Shown: positions 32,505 through 43,839 of the stretch, one piece after another
How positions within the stretch are numbered: position 1 is the first letter of the stretch
Layout: every line of letters starts with the position of its first letter
Made by a program: the position numbers and the translations under genes
Source: Micrasema longulum
Taxonomy: Eukaryota > Arthropoda > Insecta > Trichoptera > Brachycentridae
Direction of reading: 5' to 3'
Assembly (NCBI GenBank): GCA_022494885.1
Contig: JAGVSM010003937.1
Coordinates: 124,001-188,000, forward strand
DNA length: 64,000 bases
Notes under the pieces: generated by a model
Told to the model about the DNA's origin: nothing
Databases searched by the model: none
What the model saw: the letters and a program-made list of their open reading frames with translations, nothing else

Positions 32505-32970
32505 TTATTTAATGAGAAAGTTCAGTGCTACGAGAAATTGGATACGAATATAAATCGGGTTGTGGTCCTGTGGCTAGTGTCTTGGACTCACGGACCAAAG
32601 GTCCGTGGTTCGAATCCTACTCTACCCCAACTCGATTCCATTTTCTAATAGTGAGTTATTTACAACTCGTTGAAAATGGCCCTTAAAATTAAATATTTGG
32701 GTAAATCATAAGAACGCAGATATTTCTTTTTAAAAAAAAAAAAAAATATGTTTCCTTAGACGGGGTAAGCATTAAAGCAATTAGTTGTAAGGCGGTGTTT
32801 CTCTAATAAAAATGAACTAATTTAAATGACGTCACAAGTTCTCCAAAATCAAGAAATGATAAAGTCTAGTGAATGATTTCCGGTTTCTGAGAAGCCGACG
32901 CACCAATCAGGATAACTCACCGAAGAGAACTAGTAAAGTCACGCTCGAAGTAATTAAACAATTGAAGCGA
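32505..32970 (+). mobile_element. tRNA-derived SINE, family A, copy 3, with family G flanks
   Basis: The head at 32553-32640 keeps a perfect box B, GGTTCGAATCC (32607-32617), and 'TGTGGCTAGTGTCTTGGACT'. The strands GTTGTGG and CTACCCCAAC can pair at six of seven acceptor-like positions. The tail 'GTGAGTTATTTACAACTCGT' follows. 32815-32960 carries a 'AATGACGTCACAAGTT' block also seen beside copy 2 and at 47150; 32518 'AGTTCAGTGCTACGAGAAAT' is the family G left block. So the SINE sits in, or is part of, a longer unit. Confidence 0.75.
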
Positions 32971-33879
32971 TGAAAATACGATACATATTAAAAAAAAATT
33001 GGCTTAGGTTGATAGTCTATTTTTTATAATTAAAAAAAAAATGACAATGTCCTTAAAAGTAGCCAATCATGATGAAACTCTTTAAAATTAACACTGGCAT
33101 TTTTAGTTCTTTTAAGAAAGCATTGATTTAAAACCGCATAAAATTAGAATTTTAAATCTGTAGAGAACTCCAGATTAGGTTTTTTTTTATATTGAGCGGA
33201 ATATCAAATTTGTAATGGCCTTTAAAAGTAATCCGTTTGTTTGACTGTTCGGGGCGTGCGTAGAAAACAAGCCAGTTTCTTTCCGATGCATTCTCCAATT
33301 GACTTATCTAAACAACCACGTGCATTCTTTACATTAGGAAATCTTGAGAAGTGTGACTTCATGGCCCAAATGTGATCATAAAACTAGAGTGTCTAAATAT
33401 ATCAAGCGTTAATCGACTGTGACAACTTAGCCGTTTAAAGAGAGACCGATAAAACCACTTAAAGAAAAAACAAACGTTTTTATCACAGCTGCTGAAAGCC
33501 TAAAAAAAAAATTGCTTGCTACCCATTAACAAATTGGCCCAATTGAAAATTTCGGTGTTTTTTTTAACAAACTGATGTACGAGTACAACTAAATGTTGGC
33601 ATTAAAGCAAACTTGGAAATCTCCATTGAAGTTACTGAGATACTTGCAAAAAACTTTGAAAAAAAAAAAGTGAGATTTTTAATTACGCTTCACTAACTCA
33701 ATGGAAAATGCTAAGATTGCGGTGTCAAGTAGTATAATTAAAATCTATTTTTGAAAGATTAAGAGACGGTTTTAAATTACGCTATTATTTAGGTAGGTAG
33801 GTTTTTATAAACAGTTTATTTTGGCATCAATAAATAATTTTCTGTTTTTGGTGGAGATTTCTAAATTTGCTTCTAATAC
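32971..33879. other. AT-rich DNA, nothing recognised
   Basis: No tail, terminal repeat or frame that I can assign. Confidence 0.4.
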
Positions 33880-34130
33880 CCCCAAATGTGAGATCAGTGT
33901 GATTAAAGATTTAAGAATGGGAGCAAAAATAATTGATATGACAAATGTTAATTGTCTTTTGTATGCTGACGAGGCCGTGCTTCTTGCTAGCAGCAAATAA
34001 GACCTGCAATTCTTACTAACAAAAAGTCTGCGATGTTTGCAAGAAAAGCAATTTGCTAATGAATGTGAATGAGGATGAATGAAGGAAAATAGAGTGTAAA
34101 GTAGCATTTGATTTGATGGCGAAACTTATA
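33880..34130 (+). pseudogene. RTE-like LINE, RT catalytic-box fragment
   Basis: The plus strand reads 'LRMGAKIIDMTNVNCLLY' then 'ADEAVLLASSK' (33962 on), the YADD block with its second aspartate changed to glutamate. It is followed by a TAA stop and, after a shift, 'SNLLMNVNEDE' and 'KIECKVAFD'. The order equals that of the RTE-like copy at 18465-19290. Dead by catalytic change, stop and frameshift. Confidence 0.75.
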
Positions 34131-34591
34131 GAGCAAAAAAGAGAAAACGTCTATTCTCTGTTATTTTGAATGAAGCTTGTTTGTTATTTTCTGTACCTAT
34201 TATATGGAGTGTTAAATATATCTAGACTATTAAAATTCTTGTTAAATGTTTCATATACTGGTATACGAGGGATGGTAGAATGTTTCCGATGATTAGTTTT
34301 AATGTAAGGGATATATAAAAGATTAGACAGTTATAAGTTATCTGTAGGGAACACGATAAGCAATTAGGTGAAATTAAGTTGATAAAATTTTCGTAAATAC
34401 TAACGTGTTATAAAGTAAATGGAATCACAAACTATATACTTAAATCTAGACAGTGTAAAGGAAGTTTGTACAAACGGTTTAATCAATCGCAACAAGGATT
34501 AAGTGTACAAATTTCTAAACATAAAAAAAGACGTGTTAATTGAATTATTTTTTCCGTTTTCAGAGATGTTCTTTAAATTAAAAATAAATTT
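34131..34591. other. AT-rich DNA, nothing recognised
   Basis: No assignable block. Confidence 0.4.
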
Positions 34592-34945
34592 TGGATATGT
34601 CCAAAAGTTTGTAGACATGGCTGGATTTCTCTCCTTAACTTCTTAATTGTATTAATTAAAAACTTCTTATCTTCATACAACATAGGGGAAAATATTTTTG
34701 AGAAGGGCATGTGGTAATCTAAGTATTCAGAGGGCTTTTGACCTGTCATTTGCTTTTTAACTACACAAAAACAACAGATGGAAGAAATTATGAAATATGG
34801 ATATTAATTCATAGGCAGAATGGTGACTGTTACACAGTCGTAAAGTGACCACATAAACCACCCAATAACAGACCAAAGAAATTGTAAATGCCTAAGCTTT
34901 GATATTTTATACCCAAAAATGTTTCTCCCCCCCGTTGCAATAAAT
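34592..34945 (+). mobile_element. Foldback element, family 1, copy g (both arms)
   Basis: Begins 'GATATGTCCAAAAGTTTGTA', with the first arm 'AAATATTTTTGAGAAGGGCA' and 'GGGCTTTTGACCTGTCATTT', a short centre, then the inverted arm 'ACAACAGATGGAAGAAATTA', 'CATAGGCAGAATGGTGACTG' and 'AAATGCCTAAGCTTTGATAT'. Compact because most of the central module is missing. Confidence 0.8.
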
Positions 34946-35904
34946 TTTGGTAGTTGATTCAGAGAAAATTAATTTTATGTATGTGATTTGTTTTATTTTT
35001 TAAGCTTATAATTTAAAAAATTGAGTTATTAATAATTTGTTATTGTTTATTCACATACTAATCATAATTTTGAGTCCGTACTGTCTGTGAAATTGTAAAA
35101 ACATCTAAATTTGCTGTAATAGAAAAGAAAAAAAAATTACAGAGAATATGTAAGTCTAAATAAATCCTTAGGGAGAAAATCCAGCCTATCTTAATGATAT
35201 AAAATATTTCGGCATATGTAAAAATTGTTGTAAATACGTCTTTAAATAAATGTTGTTTATTCTTCTCTGAACGTTTCTTTAAAGAGTAGTTTTTTCAAAA
35301 ATTTCCTTGGGAATATTGAACACAATCGTGTTGTTAAATAATCAAAAAGCGATAAATACTAAATACAATGAAAATAAAATATGTTTAAAAAAAAGCTTAT
35401 TTGAGCCACTATAATCAATAGTCAATATTTAATAACATGGAGTTAACTTTTAAGTTTTTTTCTTAGTTGGTGGTCTTCATAATTATATTAAATATGAATG
35501 GAATAAGTTTCGTTTTTAATATTTGCCTTAAACTCAATTAAATAATTTCTTTTGATCGCCGCGTGAGATGATGACATTAATTTTAAAAGAAAAGAGATAG
35601 TAATTAAGTGCACTTTATAAAAATGCATCGTGACGTTTGTATGCCATATAATGTATATAATTAAACAAACCTTTCGATCAAGTTCTACGAAACAACCTGT
35701 TTTTTAACGATTTGAATATTTTTTTTCGATGTCTACATACTACGTTTCTTAAAAATCCCTAGAATTATTATGTGTTTTCAACAATATTAAATTTTGTGGT
35801 TGCACAACTGTCTATAGACAAAATATTTGATTTTTATGGACGTTATTTTGGTTAGTTTTTTCCTTGTTATGCGTTTCTTATGCCCGACTGATAGACAGGC
35901 CCGT
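34946..35904. other. AT-rich DNA, nothing recognised
   Basis: No assignable block apart from a 'TTTTGTGGTTGCACAACTG' motif near 35797 that resembles short pieces at 1711 and 24855. Confidence 0.4.
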
Positions 35905-36365
35905 ATTACAGTGGAAGTTAAAATTATTTGACTTAAATTTTATCTACGAAGTTTTCCGCATGAAAATCAGAATATACATACATTTTTTTCTAGACATGTT
36001 CAATTATAAGCTTCCGATTAAGATATATTAAATTTCCATACAAATACATAAATATTGATTTATTTATTTATTTATTTATTTATTCACACTCTTTATCAAA
36101 ATACAATTCCATATTCACTTTGCCCAGCTAATAAGGGTACATACCCCGTTCCAAGCTAGGCAATTACATTTTAATATATTGTAATACTTAACAAATTAAT
36201 ATAGAGCACAGACAAACAAAATATAAACTTAACAAAATTTAACTTTATATGTCTCGATAGTACACTTAACTTCTGTACTATCTGTATCTACCTCAGTATG
36301 TTCTACCGACGTGTTGTCTCGACGTCATATGATCAAATCCAACCAATGATAGACCCCGAAAATTT
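35905..36365 (-). repeat. Repeat family H, copy 2, split by a LINE tail
   Basis: Minus-strand blocks 'TTGATCATATGACGTCGAGA' with 'CTGAGGTAGATACAGATAGT' (36345-36270) and 'TATAATTGAACATGTCTAG' with 'AAAATGTATGTATATTC' (36022-35970) both match 42960-43190, but in exchanged order. Between them is a LINE 3' end. Confidence 0.6.
36058..36240 (-). mobile_element. LINE 3' end with hairpin
   Basis: Minus strand: a GGGTA/TACCC hairpin inside GCC-AGCT / AGCT-GGC arms (36122-36162) precedes a (TAAA)n tail at 36058-36085. No coding remnant is visible. Confidence 0.55.
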
Positions 36366-36682
36366 AGTCCGCCTTCCTTACTTCAATAATATTCAAAATA
36401 GCTCTCATTTATATATCAAATATGCTTCTGTAGAGAAAAATGACTACTTAAAACCGTTAATAAACTCCAATAAATCTCAATTCAACCAAAAAAAGCTAGC
36501 TTAAACATGATTTTTATATTACTTTTGACAATTACTAAGACGGTATGCTTAACGATCTTCTCTATTTATTTATCGAAGGATTACAAAGCCGGCTCGTTTA
36601 AAGTCTTGATACGAACACTAAGGAAAATAGTATAACAGATGGAAAAAATATAATAACTGAATTTATTTTTTATAGTGGCAAC

Positions 36683-37651
36683 CATAGAATTAAGAATTGT
36701 CCAGAAGGAGCGGAGCGTAGAATCATATTTGAATACATTGGACTGTTTCCAATAATTCCCTCACTATACCCTACTTTCACCGCGCGCATTCGTTATGTCG
36801 CCGCGTAATGTTGCACGATGGGAAAAAAATATAATTATAACACAAATGTAAGGTGAAAAAAAAAACAAAAAAATGTTAATTTTTCTAAAATTTTATTGTG
36901 CACGCGGAAATATTGATTGACACAACAAAGTAGATAAGTAAAGGGTCATTTAATAAGAGTAATTAAATTAACAAACTTTAAACTTAAAATATTAAACAAA
37001 TTTTATTTTACAAAAAACTGATATTTTTATATCATGTTAAATAATATTTGATGTTTTAAAGATAATGTCAGTTAAATGTCCACGATAGAGTTGTTTAATC
37101 CTAGATCCAATTTTCATTAGTTCTCTCATTAGATAAGCGAAGTAGGGTAAAAAAATTTACTACCCTGCTAACACTAACGAAGTTTCCATTCTGTTTCTTC
37201 GACAATCTGACACATGAAAAAATAATTCAATTTTTAATAAATGCATTTGCTACATACACATGCATTTGCTAATTACACAAGAAATATGATTGCATCCTGT
37301 TTCTTTAAGACCCTAGCATTATGTCTACACTTTAAAAGGACACAACACAGCATAGTTGAATTCAAATCAGGAGTTGCATACTGAGCGACGTCTACAAATA
37401 AACCAATGTATCTATGTTAACTTTGTTAAATAGCTAATCTTAGGCATGTTTCCCATTTTGTAAAATGTTTCCCTCGGCACGGGACACCCCAGTGAGGGAA
37501 CATTATTCTGTATAAAAAAAGAACACAAACAGTGCAAAAGTATAAATAAATTAATAAATGGGTCAAAACGTAAACCTACTATTTTTTTAGTAAATTAGTC
37601 GCCTTCTGTTTGATGTGCGTATGAGGTTTCTGGACTATTCTTAATTCTATA
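36683..37651 (+). mobile_element. hAT-like non-autonomous element, copy 3
   Basis: Ends CATAGAATTAAGAATTGTCC and 'GGACTATTCTTAATTCTAT' are flanked by a perfect 8-bp duplication, GTGGCAAC (36675-36682 and 37652-37659). The interior matches copy 2, with an insertion of about 140 bases at 37420-37560 that carries two hairpins (CATTTT/AAAATG at 37454; TTCCCTC/GAGGGAA at 37469-37500), probably a LINE 3' end. No transposase frame. Confidence 0.85.
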
Positions 37652-37875
37652 GTGGCAACATTTTTCGCCTAGATGCTTTTATATAATAATACGACTGAAT
37701 TTCGCCACATTATCTGCGCATCTAGGAGTCCGTTTTCAAAACTGAGAGTTATGTCAAAACTCGATTCGACTACAAAATTAACTTATTTCTCTCTCATATT
37801 TTTAACAGGCTTTTAAGAATAAAATTGCCACCCTCAGAACGATGAAACATTTAAATAAATCGTCATCAAAAGAAA

Positions 37876-38435
37876 AAGTTACTCCAGCAATTTACTCCAC
37901 TCTACTTTTAACATGATGCGTGTTGTCTGAAACTCTAGTCTACACTCGGTCAAAACGAAATGCCGATTATTCAACTCTTGTATAATGCCAGTTCTCCTAT
38001 ATGGGTGCGAATCTTGGCACCTTACCAAAGCTCAAAACACCAAACTTCTGAGTTTTGAGAGTAAGTGCTTTAGAAGAATATTAGGTATAAGGTCGTTCGA
38101 TTTTATTACTTACATTGAAGTCCGAACCGAACGGACGCAGCAGCCTCCTATAACGAGCGTCTTGAGGATGCGGCGGTGGTCCTGGCTTGGAAACGTGCTG
38201 CGCATGCCTCAGGAGAACCTAAACCCAAGCTGCCTCTTCTTTAAACCCGCTGGATCACGCCATCCTGGAAGGCCGTCAATGACGATCTTTAGACTTTATT
38301 CGGCGGAATTAAGGGGCGCTGGATTGACATGGGAAGAAGCGAGAGTGCTGACTGGCGATATGGTCTCCTGGAGGCAACTGGTGATGTCTACTTGTTCCAC
38401 TTAGGAGCAGATGTGGAAAAAGAAGAAGAAGAAGA
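37876..38435 (+). pseudogene. 5'-truncated LINE C-terminus with (GAA)n tail and TSD
   Basis: Flanked by an 11-bp duplication, ATCAAAAGAAA (37865-37875 and 38436-38446). The frame, apart from one TGA near 37928, reads 'LHSVKTKCRLFNS', 'VLLYGCESWHLTKAQNTKLL', 'FESKCFRRILGI', 'RRWSWLGNVLRMPQE' and 'GRPSMTIFRLYSAELRGAGL', the post-RT region of RTE-like LINEs. The end is an AAGAAGAAG run, as in the unrelated LINE at 12726. A second copy of the family lies at 46440-46940 on the minus strand. Confidence 0.9.
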
Positions 38436-38567
38436 ATCAAAAGAAAGATTGCTCAGTGGAACAAATTTTTGACACTTTTAATGCGTATCCAGGGGGTACT
38501 GGACCCGTCAGTACAAACTGATGTACTTACAAACAAACTTGATGGTGGAGGTGTAATTGTTGTGGAA

Positions 38568-38790
38568 TAAGGGTGGTATTCCTATCCTTATTCTACCAGT
38601 ATGCCTAGACGTAGCGTTATACCAGGTTTAAAGGGAAGGCCTTTTATAAATAAATGTGATTTATCTTCGTCGGTAATCTGTAATTAAACACGATTTTAAT
38701 AAATAAAAACTTGAAAATAAATACATTCTTGTACTGAAAATTTGAAACACAATTTTTTGTACGGATAATTTACTTTTACTTATGAACAAA
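38568..38790 (+). repeat. Repeat families D (copy 3) and H (copy 3), adjacent
   Basis: 'GGAATAAGGGTGGTATTCCT' and 'GTAGCGTTATACCAGGTTTA' match family D at 9585-9650. From 38670, 'TCGTCGGTAATCTGTAATTA' and 'TGTACGGATAATTTACTTTT' follow the family H block at 42957-43040. Confidence 0.5.
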
Positions 38791-38879
38791 AGAAAGTATT
38801 TTTTTTCTCCATTCTATGTCAATTAAACAAATCATGTTGAATCATTCCAACATCGTTTGCTTCGAAAAGTAGTGTGGAT

Positions 38880-39345
38880 GCTTGGGCTAGAGAGAGATAA
38901 TTATTCTTATGCTGATATAGAGTCAATGTTAATTATTTCTAGTCTACAAAAAAGAACTAATATTGACTCCATTTATATGTCGGAATAATCGATGTTCCAT
39001 CATTAATGAGACAAGTAAAGTTCCATATTCCGACTCGTGGGTTGAGAAACAATGAAGTACTGTTCATCGACCAGCATAGAACAAACTATGGCCTTAATTC
39101 TCCAATGACCCGTCTTTGTCGTATTTTTAACTCGAGACAAAATCTGGACTTTTTGTTTTAAGTTTAAAACGATTTAAACGAGCACTAAATAAATAGTCCA
39201 AATCTTGTCTTGATGTCCCTTATGTTTGTCAATGCTTCTTTTTTATTATTATTAATGTTTTAAACTATTTTTTTATTGTAATCTTTAAACCCTATAAATT
39301 GTATATATGGACAATGTCCGTTAATAAATAAATAAATTGAATATC
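38880..39345 (+). pseudogene. LINE C-terminus and 3' end with hairpin
   Basis: The frame at 39030-39165 reads 'IPTRGLRNNEVLFIDQHRT' and 'NYGLNSPMTRLCRIFNSRQN', the conserved NYGxNSPMxRxCxxFN ending of a Jockey-like LINE ORF2, followed by a stop. The 3' region has a GGAC-AAT-GTCC hairpin (39309-39319) directly before TTAATAAATAAATAAA. Upstream codons to about 38880 are too decayed to place. Confidence 0.7.
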
Positions 39346-39392
39346 CCATTTTAATCGAAGCTCTGATTAAGGAAGTCGACTGTAAAAAAATT

Positions 39393-39465
39393 TGCCGCCT
39401 AGTGTAATGGTTGTAACGTTTACTTACCGTACTTGTGGTCCCAAGTTTGATCCCTGACAGGAGAA
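39393..39465 (+). mobile_element. tRNA-like SINE head, family B-related
   Basis: 'GCCGCCTAGTGTAATGGTTG' and 'GTCCCAAGTTTGATCCCTGA' are placed like boxes A and B. The following sequence does not match other copies, so only the head is assigned. Confidence 0.45.
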
Positions 39466-40384
39466 CGTACAATATTGGTAAAAATTTAAACTGCAATGTT
39501 TCATTGTTCTTCGTCTGGCAATTGAAGCGTATAACTGATCGCTCTACCTTCCAGGTAACTAATAAGAGTACTAATGCAATTTCCTATCTACTACTAGATG
39601 CGGATCATAAAATTGTGCAATTTAATAAGTAATAAAAATTAAAAAATGTGTTATCCCTTTTTACGTTGAACACTATATTACTTTCCATTATTTAACTGTC
39701 TTAACATTCTCGGCCATAATTGATTGCAAATGCGCTGAAATAATTTATCTCCGCCGCGCATTCCAATCGCGAATTCGTATCACGCGTGCAGTCGGAATGG
39801 GACAGAAGCTTCCGTTCATTGAAAACGAAAGTTCACCTTGAATATGGCGAGAATGAATGAATTCGCAATATTCACGAATGAATGAATTGTACTTTAAGGC
39901 TTATTTCACACGAAGCGTCCAAATCCAAATTTGCACGTCACAGTGAAATTATGGTGATTTGACATTTATTTTTTATAGGTGCCTATTTATTATTTATTGT
40001 TCACTTTGTGAAATCTTGCTACTTGCTACCGTAAAAAAAAATGCATTAAAAAATTTGCAAGAGTGTTGAAAGTGTTTCTAATAAACTATTATCTTATTTC
40101 CCTTAGTAGTTTCACCACTTTCTTCATTTTTAAAAGCGTTTTTTTTATTAATATATTTATTCTGTTTGTGTAAGAACGGGTTTTAAACGTATACGTTGTG
40201 CTATATTTAGTTACAAAGGTGCTAAACTTGCTTTGTTTCTTTGTTGTTCTCAATATTTGTGTATTTTTTTTAATGTTAATATTATTTATGTCCCAAATTG
40301 AGTTGTTGTAACTCCTGGGAATGTAATTCAATGTATTATAGTTTGTGTTATATGTTTTATAAATAAAAAATAAATAAAATAAAA
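39466..40384. other. Unassigned DNA
   Basis: 39720-39900 is less AT-rich, with two GAATGAATGAATT blocks (39854, 39879). No frame or family recognised. Confidence 0.4.
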
Positions 40385-41045
40385 AATTTCAAAAAAAAAT
40401 TCTTTACTAAAAATTAATATTTAAAAGATGTGATTCCACTCCTTGACTATGTGGATGTATGTAATCCAGATGATAACTCTGAATTACTTGATAAGTTAGA
40501 ACGATTGCAGAATATTTGTATTCGTTATATCTTTGATCTTCGCAAATTTGACCACATAACCGAGTATCGCACGCAACTACACTGGCTCAGTATCAGGCAT
40601 AGAAGAAACATTCACATTCTTTCACTTCTTCACAATATTTTAAATAATCCCACTTCGCCTGTTTATCTGAGAGACCTCATCTAACCTCTTTCACAACACG
40701 GACTATCTCTTCGTTCTAGTAACGAGAGAACCCTTTTAATACCCTGTCATCGCTCTAATTGTCTTGCCTCCTCTTTCACAGTAGTAGCCGCTCGATTGTG
40801 GAATAATCTACCCACTAATGTTAGAGACGCCCCTTCTTTATTTACATTTAAGTCAAGATTGAAATGTCACTATCTAAAAATTTAAATCTTTGTTTTTAAT
40901 TTTTGTAAAAAATCGTAAGATTCAATATGTTCATGTATTTATAATTTTCTCAAACTGAACGGTTTGGGTAGGTAGGATGAAATTGCCTTAAGGCAATATG
41001 CCCGCCCTTATATGTATATATATTGTCTATGTATATAAAGTGTCA
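40385..41045 (+). pseudogene. LINE ORF2 C-terminus, almost intact, with 3' UTR
   Basis: One frame from about 40418 to 40887 with a single TAA at 40682-40684. It reads 'PLLDYVDVCNPDDNSELLDK', 'LERLQNICIRYIFDLRKFDH', 'IRHRRNIHILSLLHNIL', then after the stop 'ASSFTVVAARLWNNLPTN' and 'SRLKCHYLKI'. This is the thumb-to-end region of a Jockey/CR1-like LINE. The 3' UTR has the perfect 16-base palindrome ATTGCCTTAAGGCAAT (40982-40997). Sister copies: 44890 (coding end) and 53920 (3' UTR). Confidence 0.85.
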
Positions 41046-41609
41046 ACTAAATAATAATAGTGCAAGGACAATTGGATGAAGCCTTGGAATCGATGCGTAG
41101 TCGCAAATTGCGAGTATTTTAAAGTGGATAACAAAAAAAAAATGAGAATGAAAATTTTGTGTTTTTTGCCAAATTCCCGTTTATTTTTTATCACAAAGTA
41201 CATATTTTTTGTTTTTGCTGCTGAGTCATCTAAACTGCACAACTAGGGATAGTTTCCCGTTCTAATGCAGTAAATTAATAACGCAATCAATTAATATTCT
41301 TAAACTAAATGAAACCAATAAAGCGATATTAATGGTTTTGTGATCCCTTAAAATTGCAATGATCTTTTAATTGACACTGTTTTCATCTTCGTTACAATTA
41401 TGCTAATATTAATTATCAACTTGAGTCCTTTATTTACAAATGATGTTTATCACACATTTTTATAACGATATTTTTATTGACTGTCGTAAGAAAAATTATT
41501 AGAACCCGTGATTAATTACGGTTTTATTAATTTACATATTTTAAAAATGTTTATCGATTTAACCTTTTAATCCCTGGACGTAGATTAAGTAGAATTTTTA
41601 GACTTTTTT
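41046..41609. other. AT-rich DNA, nothing recognised
   Basis: The 71-codon minus-strand frame at 41027-41242 has no motif. Confidence 0.4.
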
Positions 41610-41780
41610 TTTGAATAAGTAAGTTCTGCCCTACGGGAAATTGAATATATAACATGTTTAATCACGCGCTGTTAAAATTAGAGCTTTAAATTGTACGGCG
41701 AAATATCTTGAAAATGTATTTAAAAAAATACGACAGCTCAACTAAATCCAATTACATTTAAGCGGTTTATTGTGTAAGAT
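41610..41780 (+). repeat. Repeat family G, copy 1
   Basis: 'AAGTTCTGCCCTACGGGAAA', 'TTTAATCACGCGCTGTTAAA' and 'GTACGGCGAAATATCTTGAA' align with 46990-47100. Confidence 0.6.
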
Positions 41781-42959
41781 TTTGTTAAAATTAAAAAAAA
41801 TATTTTGTACCTTGATTTTTTCAATCTTATTATTTACTCACTATACATGTATAAAATACGTATAAAAACACCCTGTTTGTTTTGAAACGGCAAAAATTTA
41901 AATCATTGGAATGATTAAATAGCGTTTTTCTTTTATTTCCCTGGGGCTAAAATCAAATTACTGCGTAAATTACGACGTACATACAAATTGATCTGTTTTA
42001 TCGCTATCCACAAACGGCGTTCGCATAATTGCGTCTCCGTCACACGGATCTGGTTTTACGGCATATTTGACGTTTTTACATAATCAAAACGATCAATTAA
42101 GCGAATTAATTCAACTTTCTGCAAAAGCTTTGGTGTCAAACCAACTATTTATTTTATACTGAATAAAAATGGCGTCATGTGAGAAGTTGTAACTCGTTTT
42201 TTGTTATTATTCCAAATTGTGTCCATTGCATCCGAGAAATGATTTGTGTGGTCATTTTAAAATGATGTATTAACATTTTTATGTGTATATTTTTTTTATT
42301 TCAACGCTCATAAATTGATGCAATCAATTTTCATTTATTAAAAGACGTTTACTGGTCTGACATACGAGTTGTAGGTACCTTCCTCGCCTTGATAATTCTG
42401 TATGAAGTACTAGTCGTTTAATTTTGCAATTGACCTTTTGATAATTATGTTATTAAAACAAACTCATTAAGTTAAAATTCATGTAAAAAATATTACGTGA
42501 AATATGCAAGGAATTCGTTACTGATTTGTGATTACGATTTTCATTACTTTTTCCCTCAACTTTTGGAACATTGGAAATCAATGGCTGTCTCTTATTATGT
42601 GTTTAAGTTTTGTGCACTACCAAGTAAAATATGCGTGAATAAATAATTGATAGTAGAAATATGGAATACAAAGAAGCACGGATTCAATTTAATATTGAAT
42701 GTTTATTTTATTAAATTCTAGCGCTAAAAGATCTAGTGAGATCAACTCTAGCGGACGACCATCTTATGTTGGCATCTCACGCATGCGCTAATCGTCACCG
42801 TGCATATTTTGTTTTGCACAAGCTTTTACAACAAATTGGTTTAATTTATTCTAGGACCCCGATCACAATGGGAAGTTAGCAAAGTTATTTTCGACTGTCT
42901 ATAAAGAAAAACCGATATTTGTGTACGAAAATGAGTATGAACATTTAAAATATCCTTGT
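41781..42959. other. AT-rich DNA, nothing recognised
   Basis: A GC-richer patch at 42718-42800 has no frame. No family block found in this stretch. Confidence 0.4.
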
Positions 42960-43200
42960 CGGTAACCTATAATTGAACATGTTTATAAGAAAAAATTGTA
43001 TGCATATTCAGTTTTCCATACAAAAAACTTGATTTTACTTTGTAGATAAAATTGAAGATAAATGTTAACTTCGCATTGTAATCGATTGGATTCGATCATA
43101 TGACGTCGAGATGACAAGTCAGTAAAACATACCGAGGTAGATACAGATAGTACAGAAGTAAATTATACCGGTTAGATATGTACAGTGGAGTGGGCCGATA
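42960..43200 (+). repeat. Repeat family H, copy 1
   Basis: 'CGGTAACCTATAATTGAACA', 'TTGTAGATAAAATTGAAG', 'TTCGATCATATGACGTCGAG' and 'CCGAGGTAGATACAGATAGT' recur at 35905-36365 (inverted) and partly at 38670. Confidence 0.65.
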
Positions 43201-43330
43201 ATGTACGAAGTTTTTTTGATTACATCAAAGTAAAAGGGGTCTAAAAGTTGATTACTTAAGCCAACTACTTTTGACCCTCAACCGAGTTTTGAAGTTTATA
43301 ATTGTTTTAACATTTTGTGAATTCTCTAAA
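43201..43330 (+). repeat. Repeat family I, copy 1
   Basis: 'AAAGGGGTCTAAAAG' and 'TACTTTTGACCCTCAACCGA' are repeated in inverse at 44500-44580 ('GTTGAGGGCCAAAAGTAG'). Confidence 0.55.
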
Positions 43331-43532
43331 TTGATAAAATTAATTTTAGTAAGTAAAGATACTACTTAATCATATTACAAATTTGAACACGTTTTAAAAC
43401 TACCGAATTGAAAAAAGTTAACACTCCGCGGAACTGATTCTGTTGAGCGCCTGGGTAATATTGACGACAACAATGGCTCATTAAAACAATGCTACCCATT
43501 CATTATAAATAAAGTGCATATCGACAAATGTC

Positions 43533-43800
43533 AGCCTCGTGGTATAATGGTCAGAGCGTTAGCCTGCCATGCAAGAGGTCTCGGGTTCGATTCCCAACAT
43601 GGTTGATGTGAAATATTCATTTAAATGGGTGTTTTCTCACTAGAATATTTTATAGTCTCTGGACTGGTGTCTGAAGCGAAATACTAATAATTTTACCTTC
43701 ATGTAACAAAAATGATTAAGATACGCTGCGATTGGTGTACCAATGCAGTGCCCTATCCACCGTTAGGTGCGGAAAGGGAACTATGATGATGAAAGTGCAA
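43533..43800 (+). mobile_element. tRNA(Gly)-derived SINE, family B, copy 1
   Basis: The head 'GTGGTATAATGGTCAGAGCG' (box A), 'CCTGCCATGC' (a glycine-type GCC anticodon context) and GGGTTCGATTCCC (box B, about 43583) derive from tRNA-Gly. The acceptor strands no longer pair and a SINE body follows: 'GATGTGAAATATTCATTT', 'TCTCTGGACTGGTGTCTGAA' and 'ATGCAGTGCCCTATCCACCG'. The box A and box B sequences look functional, so this may be one of the younger copies. Confidence 0.85.
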
Positions 43801-43839
43801 ATCACGCCTTTAGATGCTTTAAAAAATTTTTTTTTTTTT

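Noticed and set aside
43533..43605. A functional tRNA-Gly gene
   Set aside because: Boxes A and B and the anticodon region look right, but the acceptor strands do not pair, and the same head is followed by the same body at 55657 (-) and in decayed form elsewhere, so it is a SINE.
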